This document shows, in pieces, positions 1 to 5,884 of a DNA stretch of 6,033 nucleotides. Position 1 is the first letter of the stretch, and the number at the start of each line of letters is the position of its first letter. The position numbers were made by a program, and so were the translations under genes. Origin of the DNA: JBOGZI01 sp050697275. Its GTDB lineage: Bacteria > Actinomycetota > Thermoleophilia > Solirubrobacterales > 70-9. The stretch lies in contig JBOGZI010000300.1 of NCBI GenBank assembly GCA_050697275.1, positions 1 to 6,033 of the forward strand, read 5' to 3'. The notes under the pieces were generated by a model that was not told where the DNA came from, did not search any database, and saw only the letters and a list, made by a program, of their open reading frames with translations.

Positions 1-1
1 C

Positions 2-49
2 GCCGGGCCCGACCCCGAGACCGGCGACCTCGCCCGAATCCCGGACTGA
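2..49 (+). CDS. 3' end of an unidentified upstream gene (partial)
   Basis: Fifteen codons followed by TGA (47-49) are open from the left edge, with G or C at nearly every third position, as in the real genes of this window. The encoded tail is AGPDPETGDLARIPD, acidic and proline/glycine-rich, which suggests a disordered C-terminus. It ends 44 bp before cinA, on the same strand, so the two could share a transcript. The product cannot be recognised from 15 residues; a phospholipid synthase gene (pgsA) often sits here in relatives, but nothing in these residues proves that. The competing frame 1 is also open to the edge but gives an Arg/Pro-rich translation typical of a shadow frame. Confidence 0.45.
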   Translation, partial: AGPDPETGDLARIPD

Positions 50-93
50 GCTCCGGCCCGAGCGGGGCCCGCCGGTGGCGGCTGGGCGCGAGA

Positions 94-1392
94 ATGGCGT
101 CCGTGAGCGAGCGCGGCGAAGCCGTCAGAGCGGGAATCCTGGTCACCGGCACCGAGGTGCTGAGCGGCTACGTCACCGATCGCAACGGCCCTTGGCTGTC
201 GGAGCGACTCGGCGAACTCGGGGTCGAGGTGGCGCAAATCAACTGCGTCGGGGACCGCCGCGAGGACCTCGAGGCGGCGCTTCGCCACATGCGCGAGGAC
301 GGCATCGACCTGATCGTCACCAGCGGCGGCCTCGGGCCCACCGCGGACGACCTCACCGCCGAGGTGGTGGGCCGTTTCGCCGGGCGGCCGCTGGTCCTCG
401 ACGAGCGGATGGAGGAGAGGATCGCCGAGATCCTGCGCGGCTTCGCCCGGCGGCTCCGCTTCGACCCCGAGGCGCTGCGCGAGGCGAACCGCAAGCAGGC
501 GATGGTCCCCGAGGGAGCGATTCCGATCGACCCGGCCGGGACCGCTCCCGGCCTGGTCGTGCCGGCGAACGGCCAGGTGGTGATCGTCCTGCCCGGCCCG
601 CCGCGCGAGCTGCAGGCGATGTGGCCGCAGGCGATCGAGACGCCGCCGGTCCGCGGGCTGCTCGAGCGAACCCGGCCGTTCGACACCCGTTCCATCCGCA
701 TGTTCGGGATCCCGGAGTCCGAGCTGGCCAAGGCGCTGCGCGAGATCGAGCAGGAGGCCGACCTCGGTGAGCTCGAGATCACGACCTGCCTGCGCGGCGG
801 CGAGCTGGTGATCGACGTCCGCCACCGGCCCGAGGGGACCACGACCGCCGAGACGCTGATCGAGGGCCTCGACCGCCGCCTGGGGCAGTTCACCTACACG
901 CGAGAGGGCGAGGCGGTCGAGGAGGTGATCGCGCGCCTGCTCGACGGCCGCAGGATCGCAGTGGCGGAGTCGTGCACCGCCGGGTTGCTGGCGGTGCGCC
1001 TCACCGAGCGCCCGGGCGCCTCCGAGTACTTCAGCGGCGGCGTCGTCGCCTACTCGAACGAGGCCAAGGTCGAGCTGCTCGGGGTCGACGAGGCGCTGCT
1101 CGAGCGCCACGGCGCCGTCTCGCCCGAGGTGGCGGAGGCGATGGCCGACGGCGCCCTGCAGCGGTTCGGAGCGGAGGTCGCCTGCTCGGTGACCGGCATC
1201 GCCGGGCCGGACGGGGGAACCGAGGAGAAGCCCGTCGGCTACGTCTGCTTCTGCGTCAAGGCGGAGGCAGGGGAGAAGCTGCCCCGCGACATCGTCCTGC
1301 CGGGCAACCGCGCCGACATCCGGGACCGCTCGACGATGGTGGCGCTCCACCTGGTCCGCTACCTGCTCGAGGGTCGCGAGCCCCCGCGATGA
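94..1392 (+). CDS. cinA: CinA: competence/damage-inducible protein A, two-domain (MoCF-like + nicotinamide mononucleotide deamidase)
   Basis: This 432-residue protein has the usual full length of CinA. The N-terminal COG1058/molybdopterin-binding-like domain (about residues 12-180) shows ILVTGTEVLSG at 15-25, SGGLGPTADDLT at 77-88 and VLPGPPRE at 165-172; in relatives this domain carries pyrophosphatase activity on ADP-ribose-like substrates. A middle linker domain (about 185-265) follows. The C-terminal PncC domain (about 273-428) has AESCTAGLL with the conserved Ser293, then FSGGVVAYSNEAK (313-325) and TGIAGPDGGTEEKPVGYV (367-384). In the family it deamidates NMN to nicotinate mononucleotide, recycling NAD breakdown products such as those of NAD-dependent DNA ligase, in the cytoplasm. 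The ATG at 94 lacks a strong ribosome site; GTG at 103 is an alternative. The frame is open to the window edge, but upstream residues are Arg/Pro-rich and not CinA-like. Its stop overlaps the next gene's start (ATGA), implying translational coupling. Confidence 0.96.
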   Translation: MASVSERGEAVRAGILVTGTEVLSGYVTDRNGPWLSERLGELGVEVAQINCVGDRREDLEAALRHMREDGIDLIVTSGGLGPTADDLTAEVVGRFAGRPLVLDERMEERIAEILRGFARRLRFDPEALREANRKQAMVPEGAIPIDPAGTAPGLVVPANGQVVIVLPGPPRELQAMWPQAIETPPVRGLLERTRPFDTRSIRMFGIPESELAKALREIEQEADLGELEITTCLRGGELVIDVRHRPEGTTTAETLIEGLDRRLGQFTYTREGEAVEEVIARLLDGRRIAVAESCTAGLLAVRLTERPGASEYFSGGVVAYSNEAKVELLGVDEALLERHGAVSPEVAEAMADGALQRFGAEVACSVTGIAGPDGGTEEKPVGYVCFCVKAEAGEKLPRDIVLPGNRADIRDRSTMVALHLVRYLLEGREPPR

Positions 1393-2564
1393 GCTCCGAC
1401 GCGTCGCGCGAGGCCGAGCCCCGCCCGATCGAGATCGACGACGGGGCGATCGCCGAGCTTCGCGAGCGGCTGGCGAGGACGCGCTGGCCCGAGCAGGGAG
1501 CGGAGGGCGGCTGGGAGCTCGGCACCGACCTCTCCTATGCCCGTGAGCTCTGCGACCACTGGAGGGAGCGCTACGAGACGAAGCGCCTCGAGCGCCTCAA
1601 CGAGCTCGGCAGCTTCGGCTGGGAGGACCTTCATTTCCTGCGTCTGGAGCCCGACGGGCCGCCGCGGGGCTCGCCGGTGGTGCTCCTGCACGGCTGGCCC
1701 AGCGGCCCGATCGAGTACGAGCCGGCCGCGCGCCGGCTGGCGGAGGGCGGCCGTGAGGTGGTCGTCCCCTCGCTGCCGGGGTTCGCCTGGTCGGCCGATC
1801 CCGGCGAGGCCCTCGACGTCACCGGGATGGCCGCGCGGATCCGGGCGCTGCTGTCGGAGGGGCTGGGCCTGGAGCGCTGCGCCATCGCGGGCGGCGACTG
1901 GGGCGGGACGGTCGCCGCGCGGATCGCCTTCGACGCCCCCGAGCTGGTCGTCGGGCTCTACGGCAGCACCCCGGGCGTCCTGCCGAGGCCCGGCGACCTC
2001 GCCAGGCCGCCGATGAGCGAGGCGGAGATCGCCTACGTCGAGCGGGCCCAGCGGTGGCTGCGACGGGGCGGACACCACATGGTGATCCAGGCCGCAGCGC
2101 CGGACGTGATCTCGCCAGCCCTAACCGATTCGCCCGCGGGACTCGCCGCCTACCTGGTCGAGAAGTACCGGCGCTGGAGCGATTGCGGCGGCGACGTCGA
2201 GCGCCGCTTCTCCAAGGACGACCTCTGCGACTTCCTCACCATGTTCTGGACGACCGGCTCGATCTCCAGCTCCATGCGCCTCTATTGGGGTGAGGGGCGA
2301 AACCGTTGGCGGCTGGCCCCGAACGAGCGAATCGAGACGCCGGCTGCCGTTGGAGCCTTCCCGCCGGGGATGCGCTCAGGGCAGGGTGAGGGTGCGATGC
2401 TCGGCAATCCGCCGCGCGAGTGGACCGAGCGGGTTCTCGCCGATCTCCGTCGCTGGACCCCGATGCCGTCCGGCGGCCACTTCGCCGCCTTCGAGGAGCC
2501 GGAGCTCTACGTCAGCGATCTGGTCGGGTTCCTGGATGAGCTGGGCGCCGGGCAGGTGTCCTGA
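1389..2564 (+). CDS. Microsomal-type epoxide hydrolase-like protein (EHN + alpha/beta hydrolase), divergent active site
   Basis: The protein has 391 residues, the usual size for bacterial relatives of microsomal epoxide hydrolase. An EHN-type N-terminal region (about 10-85, with TRWPEQ at 31-36) precedes the alpha/beta hydrolase core. Seen directly: oxyanion motif HGWP (101-104), SLPGFAWS (128-135), nucleophile motif GGDWGG with Asp170, DSPAGLAAYLVEKYRRWSDC in the cap, cap Tyr299 (RLYWGE), and GGHFAAFEEPEL with the catalytic His at 364. The family hydrolyses epoxides to diols through an alkyl-enzyme ester on Asp. Oddities, by memory-based alignment: the acid motif FPxE reads FPPG (324-327) with about nine extra residues before PPREW; the first cap Tyr is replaced by His230; and the YDWR motif of the EHN region reads YETK (62-65). 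It may be a diverged enzyme using another acid (for example Glu334), or inactive. The start at 1389 follows from the ATGA overlap with cinA; the frame extends further upstream only as a cinA shadow. Family call firm, activity uncertain. Confidence 0.9.
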   Translation: MSSDASREAEPRPIEIDDGAIAELRERLARTRWPEQGAEGGWELGTDLSYARELCDHWRERYETKRLERLNELGSFGWEDLHFLRLEPDGPPRGSPVVLLHGWPSGPIEYEPAARRLAEGGREVVVPSLPGFAWSADPGEALDVTGMAARIRALLSEGLGLERCAIAGGDWGGTVAARIAFDAPELVVGLYGSTPGVLPRPGDLARPPMSEAEIAYVERAQRWLRRGGHHMVIQAAAPDVISPALTDSPAGLAAYLVEKYRRWSDCGGDVERRFSKDDLCDFLTMFWTTGSISSSMRLYWGEGRNRWRLAPNERIETPAAVGAFPPGMRSGQGEGAMLGNPPREWTERVLADLRRWTPMPSGGHFAAFEEPELYVSDLVGFLDELGAGQVS

Positions 2565-2596
2565 GTTTGGGTCGCGTAAGGACAACAAGTCAGGAC
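2558..2596. terminator. Weak inverted repeat between convergent hydrolase genes, possible bidirectional terminator
   Basis: GTCCTGA (2558-2564) and TCAGGAC (2590-2596) form a perfect 7-bp inverted repeat around a 25-nt loop. It includes the stop codon of the epoxide hydrolase gene and lies 14 bp before the stop of the convergent minus-strand gene at 2611. A run of C (2600-2605) follows instead of a T-tract, so it is not a canonical intrinsic terminator. The position between two convergent stops is the main argument for it. Confidence 0.25.
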
Positions 2597-2610
2597 GCTT
2601 CCCCCGTAGA

Positions 2611-3465
2611 TCAGTCGAACAGCTTCCGGGTGCGGTCGAGTACCAGCTCGGGGCGCTCCTCGACGATGAAGTGGGTGGCCCCGGGCACCACCTCGACCTC
2701 CATGCGGGGCGCGTTGCGCTCGTAGCCGTCGAGCCTGAAGTGCTTCTGGACCGAGTCCTCTGCGGGGAAGAGCAGCAGGGCGGGGCACTCGAGCTGCAGA
2801 CGCCGGTACTCGCGCATCTGCAGGTGCAGGCGCAGCGAAGCGTGGCGGTAGAGCAGGCTGGTCGCCTCGGCGCGCGCGGGCTCCGCGAACTGCCCGGCGA
2901 AGACCTCGACCTCCTCGTCGTCCCAGACGTCGGTGCGGGCGCCCAGCCAGAGCAGCATCGGGTTGCGGTCGACGGCGCTGCGGACCACCGCCGGGCCGAG
3001 GCGGGGGGTGGCGAGGACCCACTGGTACCAGAACCGCCACGCCGAGAGTGCGCCTCTCAGGTCGGGGCGGACGAAGGGGTGGACGATTCCCGCCGCCAGC
3101 AGCCGCCGGACGCGCTGCGGCTGGCGCAGGGCGAGGACGAACGCCGTCCAGCCGCCCCAGTCATGCCCCATCGCGTCGACCGGCTCGGAGATGCCGAGGG
3201 CGTCGAGCAGGGCGGCGACGTCCCGTGCGAGGACCTCCGGGTCGTAGCCGCCCGGCGGAGCATCGGTCCAGCCGAAGCCCCGCAGGTCGGGGCAGATCAC
3301 CCGGTGGCCCTCCGCGAGCGGCCCGATCTGGCGGCGCCACATGAACCAGTGCTGAGGCCAGCCGTGGAGCAGAAGGAGCGGCGGGCCCTCGCCGGCGGTC
3401 GCGACGTGCATCCGCAGGCCGCCGGCGCTGACGAAGCGGTGCTCGACTCCCTCGACCTCCGGCAT
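2611..3465 (-). CDS. Alpha/beta hydrolase, epoxide hydrolase/haloalkane dehalogenase-like
   Basis: This 284-residue alpha/beta hydrolase (numbered from the ATG at 3465) shows HGWPQHWFMWRRQI from residue 34 (oxyanion loop), DLRGFGWTDAP (60-70), and GHDWGG with the nucleophile Asp at 102. LLFPAEDS carries a candidate acid Asp at 237, and GATHFIVEERPE carries the catalytic His at 265. Asp rather than Ser at the nucleophile elbow marks the soluble epoxide hydrolase/dehalogenase branch; a cap Tyr (WYQWVL, residue 147) favours epoxide hydrolase, but the substrate is unknown. No signal peptide is visible, so it is probably cytoplasmic. I chose ATG 3465 because GGAG lies 6 nt upstream and relatives, as I recall them, start near MPEVxGVEHRFV; ATG 3477 would add four residues and has no ribosome site. 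The gene is convergent with the upstream hydrolase (46 bp between stops) and divergent from thpR. Confidence 0.9.
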   Translation of the reverse strand: MPEVEGVEHRFVSAGGLRMHVATAGEGPPLLLLHGWPQHWFMWRRQIGPLAEGHRVICPDLRGFGWTDAPPGGYDPEVLARDVAALLDALGISEPVDAMGHDWGGWTAFVLALRQPQRVRRLLAAGIVHPFVRPDLRGALSAWRFWYQWVLATPRLGPAVVRSAVDRNPMLLWLGARTDVWDDEEVEVFAGQFAEPARAEATSLLYRHASLRLHLQMREYRRLQLECPALLLFPAEDSVQKHFRLDGYERNAPRMEVEVVPGATHFIVEERPELVLDRTRKLFD

Positions 3466-3486
3466 CGCGCGCTCCATGGGCGGGCG

Positions 3487-3492
3487 AGTCTA
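3487..3492 (-). promoter_or_regulatory. Candidate -10 box for the minus-strand hydrolase
   Basis: Read on the minus strand, this is TAGACT, matching the TANNNT pattern of actinobacterial -10 boxes. It ends 9 nt before ATG 3477 and 21 nt before ATG 3465. A start of transcription about 7 nt downstream would leave a short leader containing the GGAG before ATG 3465. No convincing -35 was found. Confidence 0.35.
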
Positions 3493-3564
3493 GGGAGCGG
3501 CCGGCCGCGGGGGAGAGAAGGGCGCCGCGGCGGCTCAACTCCTGGTGCGCGAGGCGACGGGAAG

Positions 3565-3570
3565 TAGCGT
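3565..3570 (+). promoter_or_regulatory. Candidate -10 box for thpR, leaderless geometry
   Basis: TAGCGT fits TANNNT and is separated from the GTG start at 3577 by exactly 6 nt (TCCGGC), the spacing expected if transcription begins at the start codon. No good Shine-Dalgarno lies upstream; GGGAAG at 3559-3564 is 12 nt away. The TAG inside the box is also the in-frame stop that bounds the thpR frame. The -35 is not recognisable. Confidence 0.4.
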
Positions 3571-3576
3571 TCCGGC

Positions 3577-4185
3577 GTGGTCAAGGAGCGGCTCAAGAGC
3601 CCGCGGGCGCGCCTCTTCGTCGCGCTCGATCTCCCGGAGGGGTTGCGCCGGGAGCTGGTCGCCTGGCAGGAGGGCTTCGACGACCCCGCCCTGCGGCCGG
3701 TAAAGCCGGAGTCGCTCCACATGACCCTGGTCTTCCTCGGCTATCACCCGGAGAAGGAGATCGAGCGGATCGCGGAGGCGGCGCTGGGGGTCGAGGCCCC
3801 GGCGCCGGAGATCGAGCTGGCGCCGGAGCCGGTCGGCGTCCCGCGGGGCCGGCGGCCGCGCCTGTTCGCGCTCGACGCCCCCTCCGAGGGCGCGGTGGAG
3901 CTGCAGGGGCAGGTCGAGCGGCGGCTGGTCGAGGCCGGCTATTACGAGCCCGAGAAGCGGCCCTTCTGGCCGCACCTGACCGTCGCCCGGGTGAGGCCTG
4001 AGAGGCGCGGTTCGCGGAAACCCGCCCTGGTGGAGAACCCGCCGGGCCCGCCGCCCGAACACACGTTCTTACGTCCGATCCCGCTCGTACGTTTGATCCT
4101 CTTCCGCTCCCACCTGAGGCCGCAGGGAGCGGAGTACGTCCCGCTTGCGGAGAAGAACTTGAAGCCGGCCACGACAGAGAGGTGA
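3577..4185 (+). CDS. thpR: RNA 2',3'-cyclic phosphodiesterase / 2'-5' RNA ligase (ThpR, 2H family)
   Basis: The 202-residue protein has two HxTx motifs, His48-Met-Thr50-Leu and His133-Leu-Thr135-Val, spaced as in the 2H phosphoesterase family, where both histidines form the catalytic pair. The N-terminus RLFVALDLPEGLRREL and the C-terminal LILFRSHLRPQGAEY are typical of ThpR/LigT. Members hydrolyse 2',3'-cyclic phosphate ends of RNA and can join tRNA half-molecules through 2'-5' linkages in vitro; the cellular role is unclear. The start is GTG: an in-frame TAG sits 12 nt upstream, and the next plausible Met (residue 49) is within the first active-site motif. The gene ends 8 bp before recA, so read-through from its promoter would include recA and recX. 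Its last third also carries the predicted recA promoter and SOS box, which locally lowers GC content (about 4060-4115). Confidence 0.94.
   Translation: MVKERLKSPRARLFVALDLPEGLRRELVAWQEGFDDPALRPVKPESLHMTLVFLGYHPEKEIERIAEAALGVEAPAPEIELAPEPVGVPRGRRPRLFALDAPSEGAVELQGQVERRLVEAGYYEPEKRPFWPHLTVARVRPERRGSRKPALVENPPGPPPEHTFLRPIPLVRLILFRSHLRPQGAEYVPLAEKNLKPATTER
4056..4069. promoter_or_regulatory. LexA-binding SOS box upstream of recA
   Basis: CGAAC-ACAC-GTTCT matches the Gram-positive/actinobacterial SOS box CGAAC-N4-GTTCG at nine of ten defined positions, including the dyad except its last base. It lies 124 bp upstream of the recA ATG, within the thpR coding sequence. It overlaps the -35 zone of the candidate recA promoter, a classical repressor position. 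LexA would block recA transcription here until RecA filaments trigger LexA self-cleavage. Confidence 0.75.
4065..4093 (+). promoter_or_regulatory. Candidate recA promoter inside thpR
   Basis: A -10-like TACGTT (4088-4093) fits TANNNT. Seventeen bases upstream is GTTCTT (4065-4070), a poor -35 that is embedded in the right half of the SOS box. Transcription would begin near 4100, giving a leader of about 95 nt. The stretch is visibly richer in T and A than the surrounding sequence. The -35 match is weak, so the location rests mostly on the SOS box and the -10. Confidence 0.45.
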
Positions 4186-4187
4186 TC
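4179..4187 (+). promoter_or_regulatory. Ribosome binding site of recA
   Basis: GAGGTGATC is an uninterrupted complement of the 16S rRNA 3' tail (the AGGAGGTGATC type) and ends 6 nt before ATG 4194. It is the clearest Shine-Dalgarno in the window and fixes the recA start. It contains the thpR stop codon TGA (4183-4185). Confidence 0.8.
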
Positions 4188-4193
4188 TGAGAG

Positions 4194-5363
4194 ATGGCAA
4201 ACGAGAACAGCAAGCCCAACCTGAGGGAGGCCGGCGACAAGGACGCGAAGGCGCGTGACCAGGCGCTGCAGGCCGCCGTCACGCAGATCGAGAAGGAGTT
4301 CGGCCAGGGCGCGCTGATGAAGTTGGGCGACGGCGCGATCGAGGTGGAGACGATCTCGACCGGCGCCCTCTCCCTCGACATCGCGCTCGGCGTCGGCGGC
4401 GTGCCGCGCGGGCGGATCGTCGAGATCTTCGGCCCCGAGTCCTCGGGGAAGACGACCCTGATCTACCACATCATCGCCGAGGCTCAGGCCCGCGGCGGCG
4501 TTTGCGCCTTCGTCGACACCGAGCACGCGATCGACCCCGTCTACGCGCGGAGGATCGGCGTCAACACCGACGAGCTCCTCATCTCCCAGCCCGACTACGG
4601 CGAGCAGGCGCTCGAGATCGTCGACGTGCTGGTCCGCTCCGGCGCCGTGGACATCGTCGCGGTGGACTCGGTCGCGGCGCTGACGCCCCGCGTCGAGCTC
4701 GAGGGCCAGATGGGCGATCAGCACATGGGCCTGCAGGCGCGGCTGATGTCGCAGGCACTGCGCAAGCTGGCGGGCAACCTGAGCCGGGCGAAGACGATCT
4801 GCCTGTTCACCAACCAGATCAGGGAGAAGATCGGCGTCATGTTCGGTAGCCCGGAGACCCAGCCCGGCGGCCGGGCGCTCAAGTTCTATTCGAGCCAGCG
4901 GCTCGACATCCGCCGCATCGAGACGCTGAAAGAGGGCACCGAGGCGGTCGGCAACCGGGTGCGGGTGAAGGTGGTCAAGAACAAGGTGGCGCCGCCCTTC
5001 CGCCAGGCCGAGTTCGACATCGAGTACGGCACCGGCATCTCCAAGGAGGGCTGCCTGCTCGACCTCGCCCTCGAGCACGACCTGATCCAGAAGTCGGGCT
5101 CGTTCTTCTCCTACGGGGAGACCCGGCTCGGGCAGGGCCGCAACAACACCAAGCAGCACCTGCGCGAGAACCCGGAGCTCGCCGCCGAGCTGGAGCGCAA
5201 GCTGGGCGAGAAGCTCGGGGCCGACGAGGAGGAGGCGGCCCGCCCTGCGGCGGAGCAGGCCGCCGACAAGGCGAAGGCGGCGGAGGCGATCGCCGGGGCC
5301 CGGGGCGCCGAGCAGGCTGAGAAGCCGAAGCGGGCCCGGAAGGCGCAGAAGAAGGCCGCGTAG
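4194..5363 (+). CDS. recA: Recombinase A (RecA)
   Basis: RecA forms an ATP-dependent filament on single-stranded DNA, catalyses homologous pairing and strand exchange, and as co-protease triggers LexA cleavage. The 389-residue sequence shows the Walker A motif GPESSGKT (80-87), catalytic Glu110 in FVDTEHAIDP, Walker B ending at Asp158 (VDIVAVDSVAAL), loop L1 with GQMGDQHMGLQARLMSQ (171-187), and loop L2 starting at TNQIREKIGVMFGSPET (206-222). ALKFYSSQRLDIRR (228-241) and KNKVAPPF (262-269) follow. No intein or frameshift is present. Two details stand out: L2 reads ETQPGG where most RecAs have ETTTGG, and the tail from about 345 is an Ala/Glu/Lys-rich extension ending in basic KPKRARKAQKKAA, making the protein about 35-40 residues longer than a typical RecA. 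The start is set by the strong ribosome site. It is probably SOS-regulated through the upstream box and co-transcribed with recX. Confidence 0.99.
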   Translation: MANENSKPNLREAGDKDAKARDQALQAAVTQIEKEFGQGALMKLGDGAIEVETISTGALSLDIALGVGGVPRGRIVEIFGPESSGKTTLIYHIIAEAQARGGVCAFVDTEHAIDPVYARRIGVNTDELLISQPDYGEQALEIVDVLVRSGAVDIVAVDSVAALTPRVELEGQMGDQHMGLQARLMSQALRKLAGNLSRAKTICLFTNQIREKIGVMFGSPETQPGGRALKFYSSQRLDIRRIETLKEGTEAVGNRVRVKVVKNKVAPPFRQAEFDIEYGTGISKEGCLLDLALEHDLIQKSGSFFSYGETRLGQGRNNTKQHLRENPELAAELERKLGEKLGADEEEAARPAAEQAADKAKAAEAIAGARGAEQAEKPKRARKAQKKAA

Positions 5364-5372
5364 CCCCGCCCG

Positions 5373-5843
5373 ATGGCCCGGCGGGACGAGGATCCCTTCG
5401 AGCTCGCACTGCGGGCGCTCTCCTACAAGGAGCGCACCGAGGCGGAGCTCCGGGGCTGGCTGGCCGAGCGCGGGGTGGAGGAGGCCGAGCGGGAGGACGT
5501 GCTGCTGCGGCTCGCCGAGGCGGGCGCCGTGGACGACGAGAACTTCGCCCGGCGCTACGCCGAGGACAAGCGCGAGCTGGCGGGATGGGGCCCCGAGCGG
5601 ATCAGGCGGGCGCTCGAGACGCGCGGGGTCGCCGTGGCGCACGTGGACGCCGCGGTGGCCGGGTACGACGAGGCGGAGCAGCTGAGGCGGGCGGCTGCAC
5701 TGCTCGGCGAGCGGGGGCTTCGCTGCGACTCCGACGCGGAGCGGGACCGGGCGCTGCGCCTGCTGGTGCGGCGCGGCTATTCGCTCGAGCTCGGCTACGA
5801 GGCCGTGCGAATCGCGGAGCGGGGGCGCTCCGAGGCCGCCTAG
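5373..5843 (+). CDS. recX: Regulatory protein RecX
   Basis: RecX binds RecA filaments and limits their extension and ATPase activity. This 156-residue protein, near normal length for the family, consists of helical repeats. The first repeat has ALRALSYKERTEAELRGWL (12-30), the second the signature GAVDDENFARRYAEDK (51-66) followed by GWGPERIRRAL (71-81), and the last ends in LVRRGYSLELGYEAVR (131-146). The start codon is 9 bp after the recA stop; no strong Shine-Dalgarno is visible in the gap (CCCCGCCCG), so translation may rely on coupling to recA. Close recA-recX linkage is standard and lets SOS induction raise both the recombinase and its brake. Confidence 0.96.
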   Translation: MARRDEDPFELALRALSYKERTEAELRGWLAERGVEEAEREDVLLRLAEAGAVDDENFARRYAEDKRELAGWGPERIRRALETRGVAVAHVDAAVAGYDEAEQLRRAAALLGERGLRCDSDAERDRALRLLVRRGYSLELGYEAVRIAERGRSEAA

Positions 5844-5846
5844 GGT

Positions 5847-5871
5847 CGCCCGCGCGATACCGCCGCGGGCG
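5847..5871 (+). terminator. GC-rich hairpin after recX, possible terminator
   Basis: CGCCCGCG (5847-5854) pairs perfectly with CGCGGGCG (5864-5871) around a 9-nt loop, beginning 4 bp after the recX stop. No T-tract follows (CTAGGGATA), so this is at best the U-less type reported from high-GC bacteria. Its placement between recX and the next gene, which has its own -10-like box, supports a transcript end here. Confidence 0.45.
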
Positions 5872-5878
5872 CTAGGGA

Positions 5879-5884
5879 TAGGAT
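5879..5884 (+). promoter_or_regulatory. Candidate -10 box for the gene starting at 5894
   Basis: TAGGAT fits TANNNT and is 9 nt before the ATG at 5894, the same spacing as the TAGACT box before ATG 3477. No Shine-Dalgarno is visible between the box and the ATG (CAGCGCCCG), consistent with a leaderless or near-leaderless transcript. Confidence 0.35.

Noticed and set aside
1..93. Extension of cinA to the window edge in the same frame
   Set aside because: The frame is open, but it encodes an Arg/Pro-rich stretch unlike CinA, whose family similarity begins about ten residues after ATG 94; frame 2 ending at 49 has better coding character.
667..682. CGAAC-N6-GTTCG palindrome inside cinA resembling an SOS box
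   Set aside because: The half-sites are perfect, but the spacer is six rather than four bases, and it lies in the middle of a coding region with no downstream gene start to control.
168..893. Minus-strand open frame within cinA
   Set aside because: Ser/Arg-rich low-information translation fully inside the CinA domains; no start context or motif.
972..1388. In-frame upstream extension of the epoxide hydrolase gene
   Set aside because: The extension is the +2 shadow of the CinA C-terminal domain (Arg/Gly-rich). The hydrolase N-terminal family pattern begins after ATG 1389, which overlaps the cinA stop.
2290..3567. Plus-strand open frame (425 codons) across the end of the epoxide hydrolase gene and antisense to the second hydrolase
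   Set aside because: Composition is that of a mirror frame; it overlaps two genes with intact active-site motifs on the correct strands.
3942..5642. Long minus-strand open frame (566 codons) antisense to thpR, recA and recX
   Set aside because: It is a shadow of high-GC codon use in the genes on the plus strand. Its translation is Leu/Arg/Asp/Gly-biased with no recognisable domain, and it covers three well-supported genes.
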